Positions 34,616-46,914 are shown, counted from the stretch's first letter. The stretch: 64,000 bases of DNA from Pristionchus mayeri (GCA_036245805.1 BTRK01000006.1:6737613-6801612); one strand, 5' to 3'. A program made the numbers and translations. The notes: a model not told the origin generated them from the sequence alone.

Positions 34616-35458
34616 TTAGCATAAAATAGATAATGGCAGGGGACAACAGAACAACAAATATAGCTCAACGGCTGGTTATGGTTATGTTGTAATCGCCAAA
34701 TTCTTACAAGGAGACGTCGCAGGGTGTCCATGGAGTTTCATAACGAGACCTAGCGCATTCGAAAGAGGATAAAATTTTAAGAACTTTTGTTGTTCACTGG
34801 CCTAACAGTGTTCTCCCGCGCACCAATTACTTTGTAATTGGAAGAGTTCGTTGTGTGCAAAACATGGAAACTGCGAATCCAATTTATATGTACGCGCACA
34901 ATTCTTCTTTATTTTGAACTATTGTTCCGATACAAGAAACTCATGATCAAATTATCTGTTCGTGTGAGTTGACGAAAATAATAGCATCAAGATCACATCG
35001 TTGTTTTGCGATGTTGAAGGTATGTTTGTGATTTTATTTTTTAGAAAAGTGTTCGATTCTGCACAAGTAAAGAATCAGTATTTCGCTTTTTTTTATTTTG
35101 AGCTAAGAGATTTTTAGAAGACCCTTATTCATATTCGATTTTTCTATTTTTCTATTTACGCAAATGTATTCGTAGAATCACTGGCCTAGCAGTGTTCTCC
35201 CGCGAGCCCAGTCTCGAAGACGGGATGTACCTTTACCTTTATTCGTAGAATCTGAATCATATACATGAACGTATTGTACATAAGCAGGAAGTTATCCCCA
35301 CATAAGCAGTTATATTTAGTTGTTGTGTGAACAAGTTAATTGTTTATACGATTCTAACACTTTTTCCAATACGAAACCATCTTTTTTGCTCATCAACGCG
35401 TGCGAACCACGAATGATGAAATGTATTTTTTTTTATTAATATCGAGAAACATGAGTTG
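34616..35458. other. Spacer with SINE fragments
   Basis: Two minus-strand pieces of the GGTAAAGGTAC-headed SINE, both starting CACTGGCCTA-CAGTGTTCTCC (about 34797 and 35181-35245). No gene seen. Confidence 0.6.
35181..35245 (-). repeat. SINE-like repeat (GGTAAAGGTAC family)
   Basis: Contains CACTGGCCTAGCAGTGTTCT, CGAGCCCAGTCTCGAAGACG and GTACCTTTACC, the complement of the head at 19467 and 42797. Confidence 0.7.
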
Positions 35459-37896
35459 TCAAGCAATATGAGCGACATCGATAGGCCTATTCAAATCTTT
35501 CATGAGTAAATCGAAATAGGTGTCGGAATCGAATTTGTAGTTCCTATTGAATGATCTGAAAAAATGAATAACTTTTTTCGAAAATCCAGAAATTGCTCAC
35601 ATTTCGTTCTTTTCTTGTCGAACGATCAATTTGATCAAGAAGTTGGGCATACACCGCAATTTCTTCGAGATTTTCGGCTCAAACAGGGGAACGCATATTA
35701 AAACGATCACGCAGGTTCTGAAATGTCGTTTTGCGAGGCCGTTCGCTTAAAATGTAAGAATCGAGCAATCAGCATTCTCAGGAACAATCTTGGAAACAGT
35801 TTCAGAAAATTGACATGTTTGATGTACCAAAGTCTTTCTATTTGATTCGTAGGCGAACGACATCATATTACTTTTTTTGAAAACACAATTTGCTGAGCTC
35901 TTTCGTGATTGCGTGAAGCAATACAAAATAATGCGAATTTCATGTTAAAGATATACAATGTTATAGAGATAAAACAACGTACATGGCCAGCCATAAATCG
36001 AACATGTCCACAGAGAAGTAACGCAACCCATCGAATCCTGCAATTTTCAAATTAAATATTGATATTTAAGCCAATTTTTCATAATACAAGATCATACACA
36101 ATTAAAAAGAAAAACAAATACAGCAAAAATTCGTACCAATTCCGGGAGGAATAAATCGGTACGTCGGGTAGAAGATGTACGTCGGCGTAGTGGCTGCTAT
36201 TAGCGGGCCAACCATTCGAGAGAGCATCTGTGACTTAGAGTTCGTAAATCTGTACAAGCTATTCCTCTCCCTCCTCAGATTGCTAAATTAGGTGAGGAGA
36301 GGTCTCGCTACCTTGTTTCGAAATGCCAACCCTACTGAGCAATATCTACAGCTTTAAAATCGTTAGATCATTTAAAAATACACACTAAAATTAGATAATT
36401 ACCTTGAGATATGCTATGTTCTCGTTCAATTGATAGGTGCGCGCGACCGAATATTGATTAACAACCGCGCCCTTCTTGAGAATCATCACCTCCCTAATGT
36501 TACGACGATACACCACGATAAAAGCCTGAAAATGCAAAAAAAATGATTTGCGATTACTTTTCACTCACTATTGAACCCATTATCAGGTTGAATGTGTAGT
36601 AAAGTATCAGAGTAGAATCAGTGATGTAATCTGTAAATGGTTATTTACCGCATTACCATATCTGCAATTACAGCTGCACACATACATTTTGCTGCAAGAG
36701 CATGCACATTGTTGTTAGCAATTGTTAGTCGATCGTCGATGAAAGTTGATCGTTTGCGTACCGTAAATAAGTAGAAAGCTGGCAAAATAGGCAGTTGAGA
36801 TAAGTAGAGCCTCTTGAGCGGCGAAAAATAGCAAGGTTGTCGGTGCTTGGCTTTCGTACCTCCAACATTATTAATTTTCTAAAATGAATCCTACTCCACA
36901 AGACTATGTCAGCAAGTGATGAATGTGCGTGAAAATGGGAAATGGGTCTCATTAAGAAATACATCTCATCATGGCTTAGGTTTTTTCGAAGTGTCGTTTG
37001 ATATTTGATATGTTGAATGAAATATTAAAACAACATACCAAGCCCAAGCCACCGTGGCGATTCCTCTGTCCAATGCTAGAATGGAGGCTCTGTAAATGAA
37101 TAACTAAAAAGCAAAACATTAAAATGCATATTATATAAAATTGTAAAATTGCTTGCAATGTAGTGAAGTAGGCTAGGAAGCCGTCCCTGTTCACGCTACA
37201 TACAATTAGGTAGAATGGCTCGACTGAAAGCAGTTTAGCAATGATTGATCTGAATATATTGTATCCTTTTGAGTGGTACCGTATCGTACTATACCGTATT
37301 ATAATAGTAGCCTATTACGATAGTGCAGAATAGAGTTCGAGAAACGATACCACGGTATCTTCATTATATGCACTCTCTCGCCTAGCGACCGGTCTAGAGA
37401 GTCTGTGGAATGAAAAGAGCGTGGTATCGTTTCTCGAACTCTAGTGGAGAAGAAGATTACCGTATTGTGAGGGCCCGAAATATTGATGAGCAATGACGAT
37501 GATTCGCCCAGTGCATGTCGAACAGGCTTGCAGTATGCCGAATATGATCCGGAGTCTGATCTAGAATGTTTTCAAACCAGTAATATACTCATTTTGTTCC
37601 ATATTAAATATAGTTATACAATACGAATAATATAGCTTGATGAGCAAATTAAATTATAAAATTAAATTACGTTTATGTGCAATGATGTGCGTGCAACGGC
37701 ATCTGCTATGGGAATACTGAGTACAAGTGTTGTCACAAGAAAACAAAGCTGAAATTAGGCTTAGTTTTGATTTGCCAAAGAACTCATAAACTAGTGATGG
37801 TCTCTCAGGAAATGCTACCTCTATTATGTATAGTATTTCGAAGAGTGGCTTGAAATCGTCCGTGATATTCCGATTCAAGAAGTTTATGAGAAACAT
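35459..37896 (-). CDS. Sre-type serpentine chemoreceptor C
   Basis: Paralogue of B with the same exon order, from ATG 37896 (MFLINFLNRNITDDFKPLFE) to TGA 35459. Key pieces: LVLSIPIADAVARTSLHIN, IRLRIIFGILQAC...YFGPSQY, SILALDRGIATVAWAW, YESQAPTTLLFFAAQEALL, YRRNIREVMILKKGAVV, YSVARTYQLNENIAYLK, GFDGLRYFSVDMFDLW, CVPLFEPKISKKLR and SDTYFDLLMKDL. All exons are open. Intron 37156-37090 has a GC donor (ACATT|GCAAGC) where gene B has GT; only this reading keeps the frame (phase 2). A hairpin MITE (37331-37443) sits in another intron. A likely sensory-neuron membrane receptor; ligand unknown. Confidence 0.85.
37331..37443. mobile_element. TA-flanked hairpin MITE (AGAGTTCGAGAAACGATACC type)
   Basis: TA at both edges. 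Ends GAGTTCGAGAAACGATACCA and the complement. The core is CTCTCGCCTAGCGACCGGTC. Intronic in gene C. Confidence 0.9.
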
Positions 37897-38083
37897 AGCG
37901 CTATAAAAGAACAATTTTAGCGAATGTGGATAGACGACGAAAACGGACACGGAAGAACAACACAATTACGAAATTAGCAATGTGAGTACTAACGGCTCGT
38001 GAGACCGAGATGTATCTGCCTAGACACAATTTAATTAATAGGTCCTACATTGTACGCCTAAATAGGCGGAGTAGCGATTCCTT

Positions 38084-38194
38084 TAGAGTTCTATAAAGGA
38101 TACCACGATATTTCTATGTTTACACTCTCGCTAGTCGACGGGACAAAAAAAGTGTAAACAACGAAGAAACGGTAACCTAAATTTCAAACTCCAT
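38084..38194. mobile_element. Short hairpin MITE, diverged
   Basis: Starts TAGAGTTCTATAAAGGATACC and pairs with GGTAACCTAAATTTCAAACTC. Inner arms TTTACACTCTC...AGTGTAAAC, centre TAGTCGACGGG. Confidence 0.75.
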
Positions 38195-38329
38195 ACTCGA
38201 TACTTTCCTAATTGAAAATACGCGTTCCTTATAAAACGATTGTTGTTCCTTCTATAAACAATGAAAAATCGAGAAGAAATCGAAACGTGTGCACGTGTTA
38301 GTCGGAATATATCGAGGTTTTGCGAATAC

Positions 38330-38437
38330 TAGGGATGGTGTGGCAAGAATGACTCCATGCTGCATGCTCTTTCGCCTGTCGGAGATGGGAGAGAACGCGC
38401 AGATTGCAGAGAATGATGTATTTTTAAGGCATCCCTA
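38330..38437. mobile_element. TA-flanked hairpin MITE (GGGATGGTG type)
   Basis: TA edges, ends GGGATG...CATCCC, centre TTTCGCCTGTCGGAGATGGGA. Its outer ends resemble those of the element split by mariner copy 3 (TAGGGTTGACGAG). Confidence 0.75.
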
Positions 38438-38847
38438 GTGAATACAAGGCATCAATGAGTAGATGGCACGGATAAATAACAGAGCCACGACGAAGAAAGG
38501 ATGGTTTGTAATTGTATCGCAGCTTACAATTCATACCTCATACAAATTTCCTGTAAAATATGCAATTCATACTCGAATAAATCAGCTTGCAATCAAGCCT
38601 ATTCGTGGCTGCGGAAATATCCAGCGTTTATTGTGATATGTGCACGTTCAAATTTGCGGCGTTCATTTTTAATCGGAAAACGCACGCTTACGGGGGAGCG
38701 GTAGCACAAATACAAACTCAAATGGGAAATTCATGTAACAACTATAACAATATATTTACTGGTCGCTCACGAGGGACAGCGCAGCGAGAGATCGCTAACC
38801 ACATGCAATACAATGCCAGATACAACTTATAACACTCGTGCATAACA

Positions 38848-39858
38848 TATGAGGCCGGTCGCCTAAGATTATCGAGGGTGCTTATTATCATGGTCTACTT
38901 CATTTCTTGCCAATTCGACCGGTGCAGCTGGGCTGTACGGCATTATCTTTTTCGTTATTTTTCGTTTTTTCACCATAACTCATGATGTAGATAAGCAATC
39001 GAGATGAAAATCGGGATTAGCCCTGAAATGATCACACAGACTTCAGCTATGCCGAAACAACCGGTAATAGTTCATTGTGAACTGAATTAATGTTTCTTTC
39101 TCGAATACTAAACATCTGCAAGAGTAGCCATACAGATGAGAAGATGCGCCTTCTTCTCACGATTATTTTTTCGTATGCCATATGTGGGATTTGACCGACA
39201 CTAATTTGTAGTTTCACGCCATTTTTCATTTTCATTCCCCCTCTCTCAAAACCGCGCGAATGCGCTCAAAGAATGAGAAATGAAAGAACGAAATGTGTTT
39301 CATTTTGTGAATAAGATTTACCTGACATATATTTAATTCACGAAATGAAACACATTTCGTTCTCTCATTTCTCATACTTTGAGCGCATTAGCGCTGTGTT
39401 GAGAGAGGGGGAATGAAGATGAAAAATGGCGTGAAACTACAAATTAGTGTCGGTCAAATCCCACACATAGCATACGAAAAATAATCGTGAGAAGAAGGCG
39501 CATCTTCTCATTTGCATGGCTACTCTTGCAGATGTTTAGTATTCGAGAAGAACACATGTATTCAGTTAGCGATGAACGGTTACCGATTTTTTCAGTATAG
39601 TTGGAGCCTGAGTGATCCATTTAAGACCAATTACGATTTTCATCTCGATTGCTTATCTGCATCCTAAGTTATTGCGAAAACACGAAAAATAACGGAAAAT
39701 ATAAGCCGTGCAGCCCGGCTGCACCGGTCGAATTGGCGAGAAATGAAGTAGACCATGATAATAAGCACCCTCGATAACCCCTTTTTTACAAGTTTTCATA
39801 TTTTCACTGTGCCAGCCTCTACATACGATTTCCCGATTCTTAGGCGACCGGCCTCATA
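38848..39858. mobile_element. TA-flanked 1 kb hairpin (TGAGGCCGGTCGCC ends)
   Basis: TA at 38848-38849 and 39857-39858. Ends TGAGGCCGGTCGCCTAAG and the complement. Arms of about 450 bp, with an inner pair of near-identical blocks around GAACGAAATGTGTTTCAT. A 60 bp extra block in the right arm (about 39780-39835) repeats an end-type sequence found at 20.0, 25.8 and 26.3 kb. Confidence 0.9.
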
Positions 39859-39859
39859 T

Positions 39860-41216
39860 TACTCTGCACAGCGTGTCGGGCAAGACAAGTTCCTTTGTTC
39901 TCGCGGCGGACCATGTCTCTCCATTCATCGTCGCTGAGCGGTGAAGTGATAGAGAAAGAGGTTGAAACATACAGTCGCGAGCATAAGTCATCGGGCACTT
40001 TTGGAATGGGTTTGAATTTTTTAACCAGGAAAATTTCAATTCTGCAACGAGGATGTTATGCACCAAATTCATCGGAGATTTTTCTTTTTGATATTGGGGT
40101 ATGACGCAAGCGCATAGTCGTTGCGTAGTGATGACGCAATCAAAATTCACTTTTTCAAAACGGCATTATTCTTACATGGATTTTTCCCAGCTCGCCAAAC
40201 TTTCTGAGGTTGGAGTCATGCCCGAGGTCTACCCAGAATAAATTTTTGAAGGTGCTGCTCGGTCGCACATTTGCTGCAGCCTTGCTGCAAAATCAAGGTC
40301 GAAAATTCAGATCTCGGCTTCTAGTCAAGCTAGAGACTGGTTCAAGGCATCAAAATGATCGCCATCATGAATCCAGATGATCCTGAGAATATGAAAACAA
40401 TATATTGAAATTTGAAATTTGCCCTATTCAGTTTCGAAATAGTTGTTTCAAAATGAGTTTCACAAGATGTATTAAGCATTTCACTATATTTGCTATGCCA
40501 CCCTCAAGGAGGAATATGTTTCACCGAATATATTTTCTCAATTAATTCACTTCCATATAGTGCAATCGAGAGTGCGATCGCATGCGAAAATTGATCTCCG
40601 CCGCCAGATTGTCTGGTCTGACACGCTGTGCTCTGCTTTTCAAGGAAATTCACACAAAAAACATATGAAATAACTAAGCTCAATGACTTCCACTTCATTC
40701 TACGCTGAATCTCGCTAGTTTACAGGGCGATAGGGTGAGTGAAATAAAGATGGCGACCTGAATTTCGATCTTTATTAGAAAGCGCTTATCATTTTTCTGC
40801 ACCCTTTTCTGCACCCTTTTCTTCACCCTGTTCTACGACCCTTCGATCTAAATTAGTCGTGTGGTTCGAAACGGATTATGTTTGGGTAAATGCACCTGCA
40901 AGATGATCTGAATTGAGTTGAAAAGTTCCATCTGCCTCTGATGTGATTGAATTAGTTACAATATTTCGTTTGACTCCAAATTCCACGCAACATACTGATT
41001 AATGCTTTTGGAAAAATGCTTAGACGGCTATGAATTGCAACTCATGGTGTCCTCGATATCTTGTGAACTGTCTGATTCGACGACTTTAATGAAACAAAGA
41101 GACGATATCACAAAATCTTGAAAATATTTGTGCAATACACGTAATTTCTGTCATTCATACTGCAATGTTAGCCGAGTTCCGGGGCTTGTTTATTGGGGAA
41201 ACAAAGTACAGTATCG
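39860..41216. other. Spacer with a solo arm of the 21.4 kb hairpin family
   Basis: 39970-40390 is a diverged single copy of 21408-21830 (shared TAGTGATGACGCAATCAA, TTTTTCAAAACGGCATTATT and CGGTCGCACATTTGCTGCAGC). A minus-strand ORF at 40698-40504 begins with a hydrophobic stretch (MKWKSLSLVISYVFCVNF) but has no other support. Confidence 0.55.
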
Positions 41217-44200
41217 CTAAATGTTAACAACTCTTCTTGAGTCGGCGATGCGGTTTAGATCTCTTGTTAGCCAATCGAAATATTGATTGCCATCCTGAAC
41301 CGAATCTCGTGAAGGTAGGCTGAACACGAGAATTGATTTGTATTGAGCAATTTGAGTAAACAATGATTTTTAAAAAACTCGTACGTGGAGTTATTTCGCA
41401 GTTTCGGCACAAAATGCCACAGAAACACTGAGATCATAATGTGAAATCTTAAAATATCGACTTTTTTAAACATTTTTTTGGTAAACTAACGCTTCAACGA
41501 AAACGTCGAAAAGCGCAACAGCGATGTATCGAGCAGATCCGACATCTGAAACTTTTGGCACTGTAATTATTTCTAACTTCGTCTTAGTCCCAATTTATAT
41601 GTATTCCTCTTGGGATATTCTAATATCACTTCCGCATAGCTAACCCTAGTGATGTAATCTTTACTAGATTGTAAATGTTATTATTCACCTGTAGGTAATA
41701 ATAGAAAAATAGTGAAGGACACGAACGATGGACCTGCGAACGTAAGCGATGGCAAGATCACTTTTATGAGAAACTGAAATGTGAATACATACAAACGCAA
41801 ATGTTTGAAATTCTACTTTTGCATTTTTATTTATTTTTTATTTTGAATTCCGAATTTTTCATATTTTACTTACAATATGACCCGATTTTTCATAAAAGGG
41901 TTTACTAGCAAAATTATCTGCAGGTGAACTTAGAACTGTTCCGAGTTTTTCCCCCGCCAACGCTGGTCTTTCAGTCATGTATTTTAGCGAATTGCAAATG
42001 TTTGCTTAGTAACAATACATTGATACATCATTACGACTTTTACCGCTCTCTTTCGTAAACACCACAAGATTTCACGAAATACAAAGAGATACTGTAAAAC
42101 CAATCATACATGACTCACATTCATAACATCTATATTCTCGCGAATCTGATAGCTTTTCGACACGGAATATCCGCTTACTGTTGCGCCTCGGGCGAGTTTC
42201 CGCATGAGCAAGAAGTTACTTCGGTAGATGTACAGGAATATATGAAAATTTTAGAATTTTCTGTTTTAGTTTAGTATTCGATTCCAACTCTGGTGTCCAA
42301 GTCATGTTATGGTAAACTCTGGTTTCTCCCAACCAGTGGTTAACCAGTGCCCTGACCAGTGGGTGGGGAGTTGCCCTGGTCAAGGGACTGGTTGACCACT
42401 GGTTGGCTACTGGTCAACCAGTGGTTGCGAGGCCTCCTACAGTACGCAAGTTCAGAGGGTCAGATAAATAATTCATTCTTATGGAAGAAGAGCGTCCCTT
42501 ACGGTAGTCAACTCTCACACGGAACTTCCGTGTTTCGGGAGTAGCTACATTCAAAATACGATCCTATAGATCGTAGAACCAGCCATGACTTACTGTTAGC
42601 CAGGCTGTTATCGCTCTTTCGGGGGTTTCTCGTAGGCAGAGTGTTCTCTACTCGCGCCGGGGTTGAGCAGGTCGCTCTCAACCAGTGGTCAACCAGTACA
42701 GGGCCGTGGTTGACCACTGATCAGGTAACTGGTCAACCACTGGTTGGGCGAAACTCCGCCCCTTCTAACTGGTCAACCACTGGTTGGCATAAACCAGAGA
42801 AGGTAAAGGTAAAGGTACATCCCGCCCTCGAGACTGGGCTCGCATGGTATGATCCTCTTATAATTCCTACTAAGATATGATCCTATTAGAAAACGAAAGC
42901 CGGAGAATGTGCTAGGCTATGGTGTGTATAAGCTTTGTAGCCACACCCGTGATTCAATACAAATGCGGAGTGATCATTTGTACATCATTCAAACGGATCA
43001 TACAATTGAAACAACGACTGCAAGCTTACCGTCATTCCGAGAGTAATGAATACAATAAACGCCAGTAAATTTCCCATTTCGTGGTAAACGCCTGGATATA
43101 AATCTCCAAATCGAGATTGAATTTCACATAAACTTCGAACTCACCGAACATGTATAAACATCCGTTCAATAACGAAGCCACTGTTGAGACGAAAACAATA
43201 AGAATGAAAACCCAGAGCGTGTCCGGTCCTTCTTTTTCATACCTGAACACAATTTGGAATTATCTATCTTGAGGTTATATGATGTTAAAGGAGGAGTAAA
43301 GGCAAACACGCGCCCGGTTGAAATATGTTGCAATTAGAGGAGAGCTCTCTTCACGTCGCGTGATCTCTCGATCGTTGCCTGAGCTTTCCCTGAACTGGAT
43401 TGCAGCCAACTACCGATATCTCTGTTCGGAATGGGGATATCAATATGAAAATTTCGGAACTTCTTATCGTTGGGGACATCTGGGCCGTGCATATGAAAGC
43501 TTCAAAAATCGAATTTTGCCTTTACTCCTCCTTTAAAGGCATTTACATGTTACGTTAGGAGTTTTCATCACTTGTTATATTCGAAGAAGTAAGCGCATAT
43601 TCGAAAGTACGCGGAAAAGTACCGTTTGCATCAAAATAAAACTGTTCCCGAAGTTATGTTTACCCACCTATTTTCTTGCGCATATATTATTAAGTGTTAA
43701 CACAATGGTGAAAACATATAGTTTGGAAAAAAAAAACTAACCAACTCCAATATCGAGTAGCTACGTAACGCTCAATGGAGACGACGATTGGTCTGAGAGA
43801 GGAAACATACAACAAATGTGGTGAAATGAAGGAAGGTGGATCTCTTACATTGAAACAACGATGCCTAGACCGAACTCTCGTCCAAATGATGCTAACAACA
43901 GAATTGATGCAGAATCTGAAACAAATTGCAAATGACAAATTGCTGACAAATTGCTTTCGACAATAAACATGTAATAATTTTATTAACACATCAGGCACCC
44001 AAATCGCACTCACTGGGCCCGAGGGTCGAAATTCCGTGGAATTGGAAGTAGAGAAGCACAAGCCTGCTGAGACTCGAGATTTCAGTTGAGAGAAAAATAT
44101 GTACAAGAAGAAGTCGAATCTGGACAGAATTCAAGAAATCAATGAGGTGATAGATATGCGACTTCAAAATGCAGATTTTCGAACTATACGTAACAAAACA

Positions 44201-44517
44201 ACCAGTGGGATATATTTAGGAGACGATTTTTTATTTAAAAAAATATTTGTGTTGACTTATGCGTGAAGAAAACACAATTAGTATGTGGAAAGATGAAAAA
44301 TTAGCTCACATTATGATGTAACGGTCTTGTTCTGTACATTCGAAAAAGAATAAACGGCTCAATGATGGTTTGAATGACGATCATCAAAATCTCAAACTAT
44401 TGCGGTAAAATGGTGAAATAAGGACAATCTCGCCTCAATAATGTAGAAAGAACTGTAAATTCCGGGATTCTCATTGAAAGCTGTTTTTGGAACCCATATT
44501 AGATAGTGTCGTTGCAT
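41217..44517 (-). CDS. Sre-type serpentine chemoreceptor D (splice doubts)
   Basis: Paralogue of A, from ATG 44517 (MQRHYLIWVPKTAFNENP) to TAG 41217. Pieces read: EILMIVIQTIIEPFILFRM...LHHN, IRLLLVHIFLSTEISSLSRL, DSASILLLASFGREFGLGIV, PIVVSIERYVATRYWSW, YEKEGPDTLWVFILIVF, LYPGVYHEMGNLLAFIVF, YRSNFLLMRKLARG...YSVSKSYQIRENIDVMN, FLIKVILPSLTFAGPSF, RYIAVALFDVFVEA, FLWHFVPKLRNN and VQDGNQYFDWLTRDLNRI. Exon 1 ends with a GC donor (GAG|GCGAGA). For the exon at about 42265-42135 I find no in-frame AG acceptor next to the homologous start, so the gene may be inactive or mis-spliced there. The intron just upstream has a large fold-back and a SINE. Confidence 0.75.
42312..42796. mobile_element. Fold-back built of ACCAGTGGTT repeats
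   Basis: Ends AACTCTGGTTTCTCCCAACC and GGTTGGCATAAACCAGAG. At least eight direct and inverted copies of AACCAGTGGTT(A/G)ACCA and CTGGTCAACCACTGGTTG lie in the two arms. The middle, with GGAACTTCCGTGTTTCGG, is unique. Inside a gene D intron. Confidence 0.85.
42797..42850 (+). repeat. SINE-like repeat head
   Basis: GAAGGTAAAGGTAAAGGTAC, then ATCCCGCCCTCGAGACTGGG. It directly abuts the ACCAGTGGTT fold-back. Confidence 0.7.
43285..43536. mobile_element. TTAA-flanked fold-back MITE, copy 2
   Basis: TTAA at 43285-43288 and 43533-43536. Ends AGGAGGAGTAAAGGC and GCCTTTACTCCTCCT. The interior matches 47483-47730 closely. Inside a gene D intron. Confidence 0.9.
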
Positions 44518-45550
44518 AGCGCAATCCGCGCCAGAAGCTAAAAACAAATATTATAAACATGTAAAGGGACAGTACAAAACATATCAACACAGGAAATGAC
44601 TAGGGGAAATAGAGAAAGCCAAAATGAGCGAGTTGAGCTGAGATCCATATTGGATTGGCAGGTGGTTTGTATCAGCTATTTCTTGTTATGAGGAAGTGTT
44701 GTTTGAAATCATAGATCAATTTAACAATATAAAATCACGTAATTGTTAAATTTATTCAACTTTCTTAATGAGGCCATTAGACGTTTCACTTCATAGTTTA
44801 ACAATAAATCATAACTGAATGTGAAGCGACATGTTGTGTGGCGAAGAATGGAATAGGTAAAGGGGAATACATCTCGATTCCAACATACAATTTACGTAGC
44901 TGTAATTACCAGAAAGCAGTGAAGGAGAGATATAAAGTTGGCAGACAATTTTATGGCAGACAATTTCATATTGAATTCACTGCCTACTTCCCGAATAATT
45001 ATCTCATTTATTTCTGCACGGAACTCCGATGCAAAAATCATTTCCGATGTAAAATTAAATCAATGCCGTAGACGTTTGTTGCTGTAGAAAATTCGATACG
45101 CCAGGGAATCATTAGGTTTGTTATTCAAAATAAGTCCATGTGGGCAGAACAGATATTTTTCAGAAAATGCGATGTTAAATTTTCACTATAATCATAATGT
45201 TCATCAAAAATTCATGATATGATTATGCACATGTTTTACCTATTTAGACTTCAGAGGTATGAAGAGGCTCCCTCCTTGCTCAAGCAATTCTTTCACACAC
45301 CGTAGTTTTTTGAATTGTAGTTCAGTAAACGGTACTAAATGCATCGTATGTTCGTTTAGGCACAATCTCGGTGGTATCGATGCCCGAACTCTACTCCGAA
45401 TTAAGTTCTCAGTCTATTTCCTTATCGACGAAATCAAACTTCGAAAGCGATCAAATAAACAATAAATAGCATTTCACCTAGTCAAATTTCTTAAAATTGA
45501 GTACACAAACGCCTATAAATATGGAGGAATCGAAGGAAGAGCATCAAACG
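44518..45550. other. Intergenic region between receptor D and the TTR-like gene
   Basis: Divergent promoter space: gene D leaves leftwards and the TTR-like gene rightwards. AT-rich; no repeat or gene recognised. Confidence 0.5.
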
Positions 45551-46914
45551 ATGAACCATCTCGTCCTCTTCCTCGTCCTTCTATCTGTCGCCTCAGGTGC
45601 TTTAAAATTCAAATTTTTTTTCAAAATTACTGCATCACTTCTCAACCGAATTGATATTTAAAAAATACATTCTAAATTTACATCTTCCTCTATCATACTG
45701 TTCAGCGGTCGACGTAAAGGTCCGTGTCAAGGGCTCAGTCTACTGCAAGACGAAGCCAATTCGAGCAAAAATTATGATGATGGACGTTGACACTTGGGGT
45801 TCTGGCAACAACCTGGCAACATTGACCACCAACGTCAATCCCAATGATGATGTGAGCACTTTTGTTATTTGTTCATATTTTCCCGTTGAATAAGCGTAAT
45901 ATTGCTGTGGAACTGGAAAAGCAAATGCCCTTATCCGAAAAGAGAAGAATTGCATACCTGTAACAAGAACATGATTGTGCTAATTCCAGAAACCGTATAA
46001 CCCCCAGTGCATGGAGCCGTCGCGCTTCGAGATTGAGGCGATACACAGTGAGTGGAGCGGAGGAGATTTCTACTTGCTAATCTACCCGAAGTGCGCTTCC
46101 AAGGTTAGTCAGGTCATTTTAGTAACGATTTCGTATCAAAACGATTGTGTCTATAGGCAAAGGTTGCGAATTCGCAATCCGACTTCGAATTTTCATCCCT
46201 ACTATAGACGATGGGAAGGTCCACTGTCAACTTGTCCGGTTGAGGACAATTGCCCCGCCGTCTTCAAAGCCGACTGGACCAAGACTGAGGCGGGAACGAC
46301 CGAAGATCAAACGAATACTTGGACAAAGAAGCTGTTCAACATCGATGTGTGCGACTCTGGCGAAATAGGTGACACTATCTCCTAGGGTTCTGTTTTCGGG
46401 TAATTTTGGGTCATTTTGAGATGTGTTTCAGATGCCCTAGATAGCTGCGAAGCTCATGAATTGTATAGGGTACCTGAAACATACCCGAAAATGAGACAAA
46501 ATGTGAAAATTGAGACCCTACTCTCTCTTGCAGTCCGTTCTTGACGAGTACATTGCACTTGCAGAGATGGCCATGAATAATGTCGTGGAATTCGAGAGGC
46601 GTCTGGAAGCGAAGCGAACTTCAGCCTCATCTCCATCCAATCCTATCCTACCCGCTCCATCTGCTCCCTTCCCTCCTCCCTCCTCTGCTCCCTCCGCTCC
46701 TTCTCCTGCTTCCAAACCAAATCATCCAATTCTTCTTCAAGCATCGCATCCCTCCCCTCCGTCCGGACCTTCGTCTTCCTCCAAGCAACATCCTCTTCCT
46801 CCCTCTTCGCCTCAGTCTGGATCTTCCCCTGCTTCCAAACAGCAGCCTCCTCTCCCTCCTCACTCTCCTTCTTTCCCCTCTCCCTCTTCCCTCCCCAAGA
46901 AGCAGATCCCCTGA
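45551..46914 (+). CDS. Transthyretin-like secreted protein with a Pro/Ser-rich tail
   Basis: Exon 1 from ATG 45551 encodes a signal peptide (MNHLVLFLVLLSVASG). An in-frame ATG at 45521 would add ten polar residues and is less likely. Next comes VDVKVRVKGSVYCKTKPI-RAKIMMMDVDTW, matching the TTR-like start (V-K-G-x-L-x-C-x-x-x-P...V-x-D-x-D), then FEIEAIHSEWSGGDFYLLIYPKC, the family's second half ending in the conserved Cys. Exons: 45551-45597, about 45706-45850, about 45992-46366 (an in-phase 57 bp intron at 46103 is optional), 46433-46468 and 46533-46914. Unusual for the family, it continues with NIDVCDSGE, a short helix (LDEYIALAEMAMNNVVEFER) and about 85 residues dominated by Pro, Ser and Lys up to the stop. 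TTR-like proteins are small nematode secreted proteins. Confidence 0.7.

Larger units (their letters stand above)
37897..38846. other. Spacer upstream of receptor C with two short hairpins
   Basis: Promoter-side region of gene C (minus strand). It holds hairpins at 38084-38194 and 38330-38437 and no recognised gene. ORFs at 38501-38832 lack motifs. Confidence 0.5.

Noticed and set aside
40504..40698. 64-codon minus-strand ORF with a hydrophobic N-terminus
   Set aside because: A single short ORF with no homologous context. The signal-peptide likeness alone is too weak.
46648..46863. Arg/Gly-rich minus-strand ORF
   Set aside because: It is the complement of the Pro/Ser-rich exon of the TTR-like gene.
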